A stretch of DNA of 64,000 nt. It comes from Collinsella sp. Lineage in GTDB: Bacteria; Actinomycetota; Coriobacteriia; Coriobacteriales; Coriobacteriaceae. This document shows, piece by piece, positions 43,395 to 51,865 of the stretch. The notes beneath the pieces are model-generated. The model did no database searches, was not told where the DNA came from, and saw only the letters and a program-made list of their open reading frames with translations. Position 1 is the stretch's first letter. Every line of letters begins with the position of its first letter. A program made the position numbers and the translations under genes. The stretch is taken from NCBI GenBank assembly GCA_018380195.1, contig JAGZUC010000002.1, positions 62,001-126,000 on the forward strand, written 5' to 3'.

Positions 43395-43886
43395 TTACGC
43401 CTCGCGCAGCCAATCGAACGCGACACGCGCCGTGCCGTCGGACACATAGACGATACCGGCGCGCTCAAAGCCAGCCTTTAAGATGGCACCCTGCATGGGC
43501 AGGTTGTCCTGATGCGTGTCGATGCGCAGGTGATCGGCACGCTCCTTGGCAAAGGCAAACATCGCAGCCGCGATACCGTGCACGGTGCCGTCGGATGCCA
43601 CACGGTGCAGCACGGCGTACGGAGCGTCGCTACGCCATTGACCGTCCTCAATTGCGTCATAGCACTCGTCCGGACCCGGCAAAAAGGCAAACGTCGCCAC
43701 CACGCGGCCGTCGACTTCGCACACATAGCTGCCACCGGCGGCGATATCGGCAGCCAGCTGCTCGGCAGAAGGCGTGCCCTCGGGCCACTGCGTGGCGTTG
43801 CCATGCGCGCGCATAAAGGCGCGGGCCGTGTCATAGATAGCCATGACGGCGGGAATGTCGGTATCGAGGGTTTTTCTGATCATCAC
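43395..43886 (-). CDS. GNAT-family N-acetyltransferase
   Basis: 163 residues; GTG 43886 or the next codon ATG is the start, with GAGGT upstream. The fold is recognised from MIRKTLDTDIPAVMAIYD, VVATFAFLPG, VLHRVASDGTVHGIAAAMFAFA (acetyl-CoA loop region) and RIDTHQDNLPMQGAILKAGFERAGIV, typical of the C-terminal half. The acceptor substrate is unknown. No neighbours suggest a pathway. Confidence 0.87.
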   Translation of the reverse strand: MMIRKTLDTDIPAVMAIYDTARAFMRAHGNATQWPEGTPSAEQLAADIAAGGSYVCEVDGRVVATFAFLPGPDECYDAIEDGQWRSDAPYAVLHRVASDGTVHGIAAAMFAFAKERADHLRIDTHQDNLPMQGAILKAGFERAGIVYVSDGTARVAFDWLREA

Positions 43887-43960
43887 GCGGCGACCTCACG
43901 TTTATTGGTATCACTTTGATTGGGCAATGATACCAGCGTCTGGAGAGGGGCACGAAGCAG

Positions 43961-44257
43961 ATGGGAAGCAAAAAGCGAGCCGCCTGGTCAAAAGCAAAAA
44001 GCGAGTTTTTGAGCACTGCCACCGGCGGCGATATGAGCGACCTGTTTGCACGCGAGGACGAGCGCCGCGACGCCCTGGACGCCGAGCGCGATGAGGCCTG
44101 GCGCTACAAATCGTGCGAGCGCAAAAACCGTTACGACACGCGCGCCGAGGCCGAGGCAGTTATGGCCGACTGCGAAAGCCGCGGGCGGCGCGGTTTGGCC
44201 TGCTACAAATGCGAATACTGCGGTGGATGGCACCTGACGTCGCACCCTTGGAAATAG
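43961..44257 (+). CDS. Small zinc-ribbon-like protein
   Basis: 98 residues from ATG 43961. The N-terminal half is charged and helical (SDLFAREDERRDALDAERDE). The C-terminal half has SCERKNRYDTRAEAEAV and then LACYKCEYCGGWHLTSH, where the CxxC pair with the following His could bind zinc. Similar small proteins occur in actinobacteria and phages. No function is known to me. It is divergent from the GNAT gene. Confidence 0.75.
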   Translation: MGSKKRAAWSKAKSEFLSTATGGDMSDLFAREDERRDALDAERDEAWRYKSCERKNRYDTRAEAEAVMADCESRGRRGLACYKCEYCGGWHLTSHPWK

Positions 44258-44305
44258 GCGCCGCATCGGCACGGCACTAGCGAAGCCCCGGTAATCGCAC
44301 GCAAG

Positions 44306-45010
44306 CTACGGGCGCGGCGGCACCAAAACATCGTAACGAACGGCCTTGCCCGCAAGTTGATAGCTCGGCTTAACGCCGGCAAGCAGTGGCCCCTTCACCG
44401 GTCGCTTGATAACGACCTTGCGCGGGTGCACCGCAAGCGCAGCTTCGACCAACGTCTCCTCATCGGCGCACGGCTGTTCCAGATGATGCAAGAGTTGGAA
44501 CTTCTTTTTAACCGCCGCGCTCTTGGTGCGTCCGGGAAACATGGGGTCCAGATACACCACGTCAGGAGCGGTGAGCTCGCCCTGCCCGATCAGCCCAGCT
44601 GTATGGCGAAGGCCGGCAATGCTGTCCTCGCCCGCATGTAAGCGCATGCGCGCCACGGCTGTCGCAAGCGCCGGATCATCTGCCGCGCGATCCAAGGCAT
44701 CCTTGAGGAGCGCCGCGATCACGCAATCCTGCTCATACAGATCGACGGTAAAGCCCGCGGCCGCCAGCAGCAGCGAATCCTCGCCAAAGCCTGCCGTGGC
44801 GTCAATCGCCCATGGGCTCTCGATGCCTTTTGCGCGCGCAGCCTTTACCAGCAGTTCTTGCTGCAGACGGCCCTGCTTGAGCCGTGGAAGCATGCGGCCA
44901 AAATCGGCACGCAGCTCCATCGTGCCGTCGGTGAGCGTGAGGCCCTCGGACTTCCCGATCAGCTCAAGCCCCGCGGACCGAGCAACAGAAAAGGGATCGA
45001 CGACGCCCAT
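44306..45010 (-). CDS. rsmJ: 16S rRNA (guanine-1516-N2)-methyltransferase-like RsmJ
   Basis: 234 residues from ATG 45010. The SAM-binding motif is AIDATAGFGEDSLLLAAAGF, with LYEQDCVIAALLKDAL after it and the target-site motif VVYLDPMFPGRTKSAAVKKK. These match the RsmJ/YhiQ family, which methylates G1516 of 16S rRNA. It lacks the usual long N-terminal extension but is otherwise complete. Confidence 0.87.
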   Translation of the reverse strand: MGVVDPFSVARSAGLELIGKSEGLTLTDGTMELRADFGRMLPRLKQGRLQQELLVKAARAKGIESPWAIDATAGFGEDSLLLAAAGFTVDLYEQDCVIAALLKDALDRAADDPALATAVARMRLHAGEDSIAGLRHTAGLIGQGELTAPDVVYLDPMFPGRTKSAAVKKKFQLLHHLEQPCADEETLVEAALAVHPRKVVIKRPVKGPLLAGVKPSYQLAGKAVRYDVLVPPRP

Positions 45011-45073
45011 GGGTACTCCTTAACAAGCAAAACGAATACGTGAGCGCCGTTTATGTCGGCACCCAACCGTCCG

Positions 45074-45217
45074 CTATTGTCCCACATGCGACATGGCCCA
45101 CAGCATCGCAATGCAAAGCACCGCCATCAATCCCGTGCACACGGCAGCGATCACAGAATCACCCATGCGCCTTCCCAACGACCGCGGCTCATGCACTTGC
45201 CCTGCTCCGTACATCAT
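45074..45217 (-). CDS. 47-residue single-span membrane protein
   Basis: Starts ATG-ATG at 45217 with a strong AAGGAGGAG 3-9 bases upstream and ends TAG at 45074. A polar N-terminus (MMYGAGQVHEPRSLGRRMGD) is followed by one hydrophobic segment from SVIAAVCTGLMAVL to MLWAM and the tail SHVGQ. Positive charges before the helix suggest the N-terminus stays inside. Too short for most gene finders. No function is recognised. Confidence 0.65.
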   Translation of the reverse strand: MMYGAGQVHEPRSLGRRMGDSVIAAVCTGLMAVLCIAMLWAMSHVGQ

Positions 45218-45449
45218 GGCTCCTCCTTCGGTCCAGCTCTTACCATGGACCCATCATCGCAGCGCCGCGCATACGCTGCCATCGATTTGACTTACGCCCA
45301 GCTTTCCTTTTTGAAAGGTTGGGTTTGGCTGCGCGGGCTCAATGCGCTTTCAAACGCATGCATCGCCGCGTTGAACTACAATGTGCTTCACCATATGTGC
45401 AGTACATTGGGTGCGCCAAGTTGGCGTACTCGTATCGAAAGGACCAGCC

Positions 45450-45851
45450 ATGAGCTTCACTCGCAAGACTCTCAAAATCCTTGCTCTCATCTACTTTGTT
45501 TTGGGCATCGCCAGCCTCGTCACCGCCGGCGTCGGCATCGCCACGGGCGGTCTCGATTCCACGTACGGTTCGTACGCCACGCTCGCAGCGGTCGTGCTTA
45601 TCGCCAAGGGTCTCGTCGACCTTGCCGCAGGCGTCGCCGGTATCAAGGGCGCCAACAAGCCTTCACAGGTGGACGGCGCGTTTAAGCTCGGTATTGTTGC
45701 CGCGGTCGCCACGCTTGCCCAAGCGGTGCTCACGCTTCCCGCGTTTGGCGGCGACGCCATCAACTTTGGCGCCTTTGTCATCGTGGTGTACGACCTGTTC
45801 TTTGTTCAGCAGGCACACGCCGTTAAGGCCGAGAACAAGGACCGCCTATAA
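45450..45851 (+). CDS. Small four-helix membrane protein, unknown function
   Basis: 133 residues from ATG 45450 with AAAGGA upstream. Four hydrophobic segments: ALIYFVLGIASLVTAGVG, YATLAAVVLIAKGLVDLAAG, LGIVAAVATLAQAVLTL and FGAFVIVVYDLFFVQQ. It ends in a charged tail KAENKDRL. Small multi-span proteins of this type are common in Coriobacteria. I cannot assign a function. A terminator follows. Confidence 0.8.
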   Translation: MSFTRKTLKILALIYFVLGIASLVTAGVGIATGGLDSTYGSYATLAAVVLIAKGLVDLAAGVAGIKGANKPSQVDGAFKLGIVAAVATLAQAVLTLPAFGGDAINFGAFVIVVYDLFFVQQAHAVKAENKDRL

Positions 45852-45890
45852 GCGCTCGCTTCTCATAACCTCTGCAGCCAAGCAACTAAA

Positions 45891-45924
45891 AAGGGCCGAT
45901 CGCGCATCTCCGCGGTCGGCCCTT
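45891..45924 (+). terminator. Terminator after the small membrane protein
   Basis: AAGGGCCGATCGCG, CATCT, CCGCGGTCGGCCCTTTG. Confidence 0.8.
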
Positions 45925-45942
45925 TGCGTTTGCCCAGATAAA

Positions 45943-45977
45943 ACCTACCAAAATAAACCTGTCCCTTTTTGGCAGGT
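45943..45977. repeat. Short palindromic repeat, CCAAAATAAACCTGTCCC family, copy 2
   Basis: AACCTACCA and TGGCAGGTT arms around the same core as 29913-29947. It lies 2 bases beyond the rlmA stop on the minus strand. Confidence 0.8.
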
Positions 45978-45979
45978 TG

Positions 45980-46795
45980 TTAGCCGTGGCGGTACTCGGC
46001 GATGATGAAGTCGATGTCAGTCTGAAGGGTATCGAGGTTTGCCAAGCGCTCTTTGTCGGCGGGGCGCGTGCGGTAGTAGTACGGCGTCATCTGGAACACC
46101 GCCTCGATGTCGGCCTGGGTCTGAAGTGTAATATTCGCAGACACCCGCTGCGTTCCGACCAACTCGAGCTCGGTGGTCTTCGGCAGCTTCTCATCGTTAA
46201 GGTACGGCGTGTCGTAGAGTACCTCCTTGAGCCCAAAGAGGTGACGAGCACCCGGCACCACGGTGTAGAGCGAACCCTCCGGCGCCAGCACGCGGGCAAA
46301 CTCGCGTTCGTTAAAGGGGGCAAAGAGCTCGGTCACCATATCGAAGGCGCCATCGGCCACGGGGATGTCCTTCATGTTGGCCACGAAGTAGGTCGCATCG
46401 CCGCGCTTGGCGGCCAGGCGCACCATCTCCTTGCCCAGGTCAAAACCGTAAGCATCTACGCCCGGCGCCGCGCCCATGGCACTGGTGTAATAGCCCTCGC
46501 CACAGCAAATATCGAGCAGCGTCATGGGGCCGTTCGCAGACGTGGCGCGCCCAGACACCTGCTTGCGCACCAGCTCGACCATCGCATCGCGCAACGGCGC
46601 GTAGTATCCACGGTTCAAAAAGTCACGACGGCTGCGCGCCTGCGACTTGGGATCGCCCATGGAGTCGCCGCTCTTGGACGAGCGCAGTAGATATAGATAA
46701 CCCTCGCGCGCACGGTCAAACCGGTGTCCGCCCGCACATGCGGCCCCACGCTCATCGTCCACCAACGGCTCATGGCAAACGGGACACAACAACAT
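45980..46795 (-). CDS. rlmA: 23S rRNA (guanine-N1)-methyltransferase RlmA
   Basis: 271 residues from ATG 46795. The N-terminal zinc site is CPVCHEPL with AACAGGHRFD; after DPKSQARSRRDFLNRGYYAPL the SAM domain shows LLDICCGEGYYTSAM, YGFDLGKEMVRLAAKRG and MVTELFAPFNEREFARVL. It methylates G745 or G748 of 23S rRNA; the G748 type (RlmA-II) affects tylosin susceptibility in Gram-positives. Which base is modified here is not clear. Confidence 0.92.
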   Translation of the reverse strand: MLLCPVCHEPLVDDERGAACAGGHRFDRAREGYLYLLRSSKSGDSMGDPKSQARSRRDFLNRGYYAPLRDAMVELVRKQVSGRATSANGPMTLLDICCGEGYYTSAMGAAPGVDAYGFDLGKEMVRLAAKRGDATYFVANMKDIPVADGAFDMVTELFAPFNEREFARVLAPEGSLYTVVPGARHLFGLKEVLYDTPYLNDEKLPKTTELELVGTQRVSANITLQTQADIEAVFQMTPYYYRTRPADKERLANLDTLQTDIDFIIAEYRHG

Positions 46796-46851
46796 GGCAA
46801 CTCCTTAGCGCGAACAACACAACGCCCACCATTGTCTCACGCCTTCCCCAC

Positions 46852-46909
46852 CTAGTCATTGGGGACGTTTTTGAATGACTAGTCGTTTAAGAACGTCCCC
46901 AATGACTAG
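46852..46909. repeat. Palindromic repeat, GGGGACGTTCTT family, copy 2
   Basis: CTAGTCATTGGGGACGTTTTT and the inverse AAGAACGTCCCCAATGACTAG around GAATGACTAGTCGTTT. Same family as 7731-7786. It lies in the divergent gap between rlmA and the MATE gene. Confidence 0.82.
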
Positions 46910-46973
46910 TCGATTAGGAGTATCATCATCTGCGCAAATAAGCACGAAAGAGCATATTAGAGATTGAGAGCGT

Positions 46974-48356
46974 ATGGCTGATACCGTATCTAAGCACATT
47001 GACATGACCACCGGCTCGCTGTGGCGCAATATTCCCCTGTTCGCCTTCCCCGTGGCCGCCACGAGCATCTTGGAGCAGCTGTCAAACCTCATCGCCACGG
47101 TCATCATCGGTAACTTCTCGGGCGACCAGGGAACCCTCGCCATGGCGGCGGTCGGCTCCAATGTTCCGCTTACCAGTCTTATGCTCAACCTGTTTATTGG
47201 CATGTCGCTTGGCTCCAACGTGGTCATCGCCAACGCTATCGGCCGCAACGATCAGAACATGGTCAAACGCGCCGTCCATACCTCGATTTTAATGGCGCTC
47301 GTGGGCTTTGTCGTCATCGCACTGGGCGAGATCTTTGCCGAGCCCATGCTCGCCGCGCTCAACGTTCCCGCCGAGACCATGCCGCTCGCTTCGCTCTACC
47401 TGCGCGTCTTTTTGCTGAGCATGCCCTCGATCTTGCTCTACAACTTTGAGGCCGCGATCTTCCGCTCCGTCGGCATCACCCGCATGCCGCTGCAGGCGCT
47501 TGCCGTGTCCACCGTCCTCAACATTGGCCTGGATCTCATCTTTGTCCCCGTACTCCACTGGGGCGTCGCGGGCGTCGCCATCGCCACCGCCATCGCCTAC
47601 ACCGTCAGTGCCGCTACACTCTTTATCCGCCTGCTCAAGACCGACTCCGTCGTCCGCGTCACCCTACGCGACCTGGCTATCGACCCCGTCGCCCTCAAGC
47701 GCATCGTCAAGATCGGCCTGCCCGCCGGCATCCAAAGCGCCGTCTTTGCCGTCGCCAACATCATCATCCAGTCTGCCATCAACAGCCTGGGCACCGAAGT
47801 CATGGCGGCATCGAGCGCCGCCATGAGTCTAGAGTATGTGTGCTACAACCTGCTCAACAGCTTTAGCCAGGCTTGCACCACCTTTGTGGGACAAAACCAC
47901 GGTGCCCGCCAGATCGACCGCTGCACCAAAACGCTCAAGGTCTGCCTGGTCGAAGGTGGTATCGTCGCGCTCACCACAATTATCGTTATTGTCGGCTTGG
48001 GGCGCGAGATCCTATCGCTGTTCAACAGCGATCCCAATATCGTCTCGATCGGCTATATCCGCGTGTGCTCGATCTTCCCGGCGTACGCCTTTAGCATGTT
48101 CTACGAAAACATGTCAGGCTACCTGCGCGGCTTTGGTATCTCGCTCACGCCCGCCCTCATCACCATGATCTGCGTCTGTGGCATCCGCTTCTATTGGGTG
48201 TTCTGCGTGTTCCCGCACTTCCGCACCTTTGCGAACATCATGATGGTCTATCCCATCAGCCTGGGCACCACGGCGTTCTTTATGGTCGTGGCGGTACTAC
48301 TCTGCCACCCGGCACGCACCTATCGCGCCACCCAAGCCAAAGCGACAGCCCGCTAA
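46974..48356 (+). CDS. MATE-family efflux transporter
   Basis: 460 residues from ATG 46974. Twelve helices; N-terminal GSLWRNIPLFAFPVAATSILEQL, LIATVIIGNFSG, and the second half beginning RIVKIGLPAGIQSAVFAVAN, GTEVMAASSAAMSLEYVCYN and TTFVGQNHGARQ are typical. It exports cationic compounds in exchange for H+ or Na+. The substrate is unknown, and there is no adjacent dedicated regulator. Confidence 0.92.
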   Translation: MADTVSKHIDMTTGSLWRNIPLFAFPVAATSILEQLSNLIATVIIGNFSGDQGTLAMAAVGSNVPLTSLMLNLFIGMSLGSNVVIANAIGRNDQNMVKRAVHTSILMALVGFVVIALGEIFAEPMLAALNVPAETMPLASLYLRVFLLSMPSILLYNFEAAIFRSVGITRMPLQALAVSTVLNIGLDLIFVPVLHWGVAGVAIATAIAYTVSAATLFIRLLKTDSVVRVTLRDLAIDPVALKRIVKIGLPAGIQSAVFAVANIIIQSAINSLGTEVMAASSAAMSLEYVCYNLLNSFSQACTTFVGQNHGARQIDRCTKTLKVCLVEGGIVALTTIIVIVGLGREILSLFNSDPNIVSIGYIRVCSIFPAYAFSMFYENMSGYLRGFGISLTPALITMICVCGIRFYWVFCVFPHFRTFANIMMVYPISLGTTAFFMVVAVLLCHPARTYRATQAKATAR

Positions 48357-48383
48357 ACACCGCACTCAACGCCACGCCAGTCA

Positions 48384-49250
48384 TTAATTGACAATATGTG
48401 AGCTCATATAGTCGATAAAGCGCCTCGTGGCGATGGGCATGGTGTCCCAGCTGCGCCAGGCGGCCACCACGTCGCGCGAGGGGGCATGCACGATGGGCCG
48501 CACACGAATATCGGCTCGCATGCCCTCAACGGTACGGCGATACAGCATGCTCACGCCTAGGCCCTCCTCCACCATCGCCATGATGGTGTAGTCGTCGGTC
48601 ACCTCACTCGTCACGTGCGGCGACAGCCCGTGCGTTGCGAATGCATCGAGTACCAGACTCTGTTCGCCCTCATCCAGCAGCACAAACGGCTCGGACGCCA
48701 GGTCAGCGAGTGTCACCTTTTCCTTTGCCGTCAGCGGATGCGCGGCCGGCAACAATGCTACCAACTCGTCGTGATAGACGACGCGCTTCTCGAGCCCAGC
48801 GGTAAATCCGCGTGCTGTAAAACAAAAATCAACCACGCCATCGTGCACCCATTGAGCGTTGCGCGTGTAATCGCCCTGCTTGAGGGTGAAGCGTACGCCC
48901 GGGTGCAGCGCACCAAAGTCGCGGATCACACGCGGCAGCACGGTACGACTCACGTTGGTAAACGTCGCGATGCGAATGTCGGTCGACGAAAGCCCCAGCA
49001 GCTCCTGGCGCTTGCCCTCGAGCTCGGCCTCGGCGGTCACAATCTGGCGCAGGTACGGCAGATATTGTTTACCGTCGCGCGTAAGCGAAACGCCCTGCTT
49101 TCCGCGCTCGATAAGCGTGGTACCCAGCTCGCGCTCGAGTGCCTTGACGGCTTGGCTCACCGCGCTTTGCGTATAGCCCAGCTCGTCCGCCGCGCCTTTA
49201 AGGCTGCCGCGATCGACTACCATACAAACAATCTGATACCGCGATGCCAT
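48384..49250 (-). CDS. LysR-family regulator (second LysR/EamA pair)
   Basis: 288 residues from ATG 49250. The winged helix is DRGSLKGAADELGYTQSAVS, then ALERELGTTLIERG. The effector domain shares TDDYTIMAMVEEGLGVSML with the LysR at 12835. It is divergent from an EamA transporter. A rough palindrome with AGTA and TACT arms 11 bases apart (49310-49328) in the shared promoter is a plausible box. Confidence 0.9.
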   Translation of the reverse strand: MASRYQIVCMVVDRGSLKGAADELGYTQSAVSQAVKALERELGTTLIERGKQGVSLTRDGKQYLPYLRQIVTAEAELEGKRQELLGLSSTDIRIATFTNVSRTVLPRVIRDFGALHPGVRFTLKQGDYTRNAQWVHDGVVDFCFTARGFTAGLEKRVVYHDELVALLPAAHPLTAKEKVTLADLASEPFVLLDEGEQSLVLDAFATHGLSPHVTSEVTDDYTIMAMVEEGLGVSMLYRRTVEGMRADIRVRPIVHAPSRDVVAAWRSWDTMPIATRRFIDYMSSHIVN

Positions 49251-49408
49251 CGTGCCTCCATATCAATGCAGCCGCAAAACGTTTTGCCAGCGCTTTTCGC
49301 ACTCACTTTAGTATTTCTTAATCGTACTGAAGATACATTCGCTTTACTACATCCAAATCTGGGAGCAGAATCCTTTGTGCGAAACCGTTCTGTAACAAAA
49401 GGAGTCCC

Positions 49409-50311
49409 ATGGATCGCAAAAAAGCAATCGCGCTCTCATTTTCCGTTCCCGTCGCATGGGGCTTTTCGTATCCCCTCATGAAGATCGGTATGGACAGCAT
49501 GAATGCCACGAGTATCGTCGCGCTACGCTGCATCATCGCCTTTGTGGCCTGCCTGCTGCTCTTCCACAAGCGCGCGTTCCGTATCAACCGCGACCTTATG
49601 GTCCGCGCCGCCATCATCGGCGCCATTATGGCAACCGAGCTCACCTGCATGTGCCTGGGCTCCAGCCTCACCTCCGCCTCCACTGCCGGCTTTTTGCAGA
49701 GCCTGACGGTCGTGATCGTGCCGTTTGCCAACGCCGCCCTGCTGCGCCGCGCCCCCGAACGCAAAGTGCTTGTCGGCACCGCCATCGTCACCTGCGGCAT
49801 GCTGCTGCTCTCGGGCGCCGACTTTACCAGCCTGAATCCCGGCGCGATCATCATGCTGCTCTCCGCTTTTGTCTATGCCGGCCATATCATTGTGGCGAAG
49901 CGCTTTGTCGAAGATGTCAATCCGCTTGCTCTGGGTGTTTGGCAGCTGGGCTTTGGCGGCCTGTTCTCTGGCATCGCCGCATTCACCTTTGGCGGCTTCA
50001 CGCTTCCCGGCACGCCTAACGAGATCGTCGTTGTCTTCGCGCTCGCACTCATCTGCTCTGCCTACGGCTTTATCACCCAGACGCTCGTGCAGCCCCACGT
50101 GCCCGCCGAGACCACCGGCTTCGCTTTCTCACTCGAGCCGGTCTGCTCTGCCGTCTTCTCCTTCTTCCTGGTCGGCGAGGTCCTAAGCCCCATCGCCTTC
50201 TTTGGCGCCGCCCTCATCCTCACCGGCGTCATGGTAGCAACCGTCGAGCTTCCGCGCCTCCGCGCACATGGACAGGCTCGCATGGCAGGAGCGCCCGAGC
50301 ACGTCTCGTAG
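49409..50311 (+). CDS. EamA/DMT-family transporter
   Basis: 300 residues from ATG 49409. Ten helices in two repeats: ALSFSVPVAWGFSYPLMKIGM, ALRCIIAFVACLLLF, then AIIMLLSAFVYAGHIIVAKR and FSLEPVCSAVFSFFLVGEVL. It probably exports a small metabolite. Partner of the divergent LysR gene, in parallel to 13811. Confidence 0.9.
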   Translation: MDRKKAIALSFSVPVAWGFSYPLMKIGMDSMNATSIVALRCIIAFVACLLLFHKRAFRINRDLMVRAAIIGAIMATELTCMCLGSSLTSASTAGFLQSLTVVIVPFANAALLRRAPERKVLVGTAIVTCGMLLLSGADFTSLNPGAIIMLLSAFVYAGHIIVAKRFVEDVNPLALGVWQLGFGGLFSGIAAFTFGGFTLPGTPNEIVVVFALALICSAYGFITQTLVQPHVPAETTGFAFSLEPVCSAVFSFFLVGEVLSPIAFFGAALILTGVMVATVELPRLRAHGQARMAGAPEHVS

Positions 50312-50399
50312 ACCCCACTCTTCATACAGCCGCGGCATAAAGGCAACCGGTGCGCCTTTACAATAGATGCCAGCAGAGCATCTGACGTAAAGGAGCCCC

Positions 50400-51125
50400 A
50401 TGGACGCCGCGACCCGCGACCGCAACATAGCAACTTGGTTGGGCGATGCGCCGCAGCCGGTACGTGACACTACGAACCAGCTGCTCGAGCGTATCGCCCT
50501 TTTGCGTGCCGAGCAGACCATCTACCCGGCACAAGACGACATCCTCAATGCCCTCGCCTACACGCCGGCCGACCAGGTCAAAGTTGTCATCTTGGGTCAG
50601 GACCCCTATCACGGACCCAACCAGGCAATGGGACTGTCGTTCTCGGTCGCCGCGACGCAAACCAAGTTGCCACCGAGCCTGCGCAACATCTATAAGGAAC
50701 TCAAAGCCGATCTGGGTTGTCCCATTCCCGCCACGGGAGATCTAACACCATGGGCACAACAGGGCGTCCTGCTCCTCAACACTACGCTCACCGTGCGCGA
50801 GCATGCCGCTAACTCGCACGCCAAGCTTGGCTGGAACACGCTCACCGACTACATTATCGAACGCTGCTGCCAGCTGCCCCAACCGGTCGTCTTTTTGGCA
50901 TGGGGCCGCTTTGCCCAGCAGATGGTCGAAGGTAAGCTCGTCGCAACTGGTGCGGTCAAGGCAACCGATAAGTTCTGTCTGGCCTCCACGCACCCCTCGC
51001 CGCTTTCGGCCAACCGTGCCACGGCAGAACTCCCCGCTTTTATAGGGTCGCGCCCCTTCTCGGCAGCCAATCGGCTACTCGAACAGCACGGCTTGACCCC
51101 CGTCAACTGGACTTGCCTCGGCTAA
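50400..51125 (+). CDS. ung: Uracil-DNA glycosylase
   Basis: 241 residues from ATG 50400 after AAAGGAG. It removes uracil from DNA. Family 1 motifs are complete: the catalytic Asp in VVILGQDPYHGPNQAMGLSF, the Phe/Asn pocket LLLNTTLTVRE, and the leucine-loop motif STHPSPLSANR. It ends PVNWTCLG. Monocistronic, with a terminator. Confidence 0.97.
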   Translation: MDAATRDRNIATWLGDAPQPVRDTTNQLLERIALLRAEQTIYPAQDDILNALAYTPADQVKVVILGQDPYHGPNQAMGLSFSVAATQTKLPPSLRNIYKELKADLGCPIPATGDLTPWAQQGVLLLNTTLTVREHAANSHAKLGWNTLTDYIIERCCQLPQPVVFLAWGRFAQQMVEGKLVATGAVKATDKFCLASTHPSPLSANRATAELPAFIGSRPFSAANRLLEQHGLTPVNWTCLG

Positions 51126-51141
51126 AAATCGATGCATCAAA

Positions 51142-51174
51142 AACGCGCCCGACGGCTTTCCATCGGGCGCGCTT
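51142..51174. terminator. Bidirectional terminator between ung and SDR genes
   Basis: AACGCGCCCGA, CGGCTTTCCA, TCGGGCGCGCTT. Confidence 0.8.
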
Positions 51175-51175
51175 C

Positions 51176-51856
51176 CTATTCGGGCCAAATAAATTGTGTG
51201 CGGCCAGCCTCGCCGCCATCGATCAACAGACTCTGCCCGGTCATAAACCGGTTGGTCACGCCCACAAAGTAGATCCACTCGGCGATCTCTTGGGCGGTTG
51301 CCCAGCGCTTAAGCGGTGTGAGCTCCATAATCTGGTTCCACAGGTGCTCGTCTTCCATCACACAACGGTTGAGCGGCGTGATAACGCCGCCCGGGTCCAC
51401 ACTGTTGGCGATGGCCTGCGGTGCCAGGCGGTTTGCAAGGTTCTTGGTGTAGGCGATAACGCCGCCCTTGCTGGCGGCATAGGCGGGAAACTCCGATCCC
51501 GTATGCCCGCTCGCCGACCCCACATTGACCACGGATTTAATAGCCGGCGCCGGCTTGGCGGCAAGCCCCTCCCCCACAAAGGCATAGCGCTCGGTCACGT
51601 TGATGGTGCCACGCAGGTTGGCGGCGATGTCGTCGGCCGAATCCTGCGTACCGGCAACGTTCACGATTACCTGGGGTTCAATATCGCCTGGAAACGAGTT
51701 AGGCTCGCGTACATCAACGATCAGATGGCGGTAGCGCTCGTGTTCGATCGCCGCCGGCAGCAGGTCAAAGCCCACGACCTCGTGGCCCTCGTCCAAAAAG
51801 CGCTGCACGCACGCGGCTCCGATACCGCCCGAAGCGCCCGTGATCAAAACCCGCAT
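51176..51856 (-). CDS. Short-chain dehydrogenase/reductase
   Basis: 226 residues from ATG 51856. The Rossmann motif is LITGASGGIGAAC, NVAG follows at the nucleotide pocket, the catalytic Ser is in NVGSASGHTG, the YxxxK motif is YAASKGGVIAYTK, and SVDPGGVITP and LLIDGGEAG close the fold. The substrate is unknown; some relatives are 3-alpha-hydroxysteroid dehydrogenases, which would fit a bile-active gut bacterium, but nothing here proves it. It is 9 bases downstream of the queuosine transporter gene, so probably in the same operon. Confidence 0.88.
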   Translation of the reverse strand: MRVLITGASGGIGAACVQRFLDEGHEVVGFDLLPAAIEHERYRHLIVDVREPNSFPGDIEPQVIVNVAGTQDSADDIAANLRGTINVTERYAFVGEGLAAKPAPAIKSVVNVGSASGHTGSEFPAYAASKGGVIAYTKNLANRLAPQAIANSVDPGGVITPLNRCVMEDEHLWNQIMELTPLKRWATAQEIAEWIYFVGVTNRFMTGQSLLIDGGEAGRTQFIWPE

Positions 51857-51865
51857 ACTTGCTCC

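Noticed and set aside
41858..43816. 652-codon open frame antisense to the Tet(M)-like gene
   Set aside because: No recognisable domain; the opposite strand encodes a complete GTPase.
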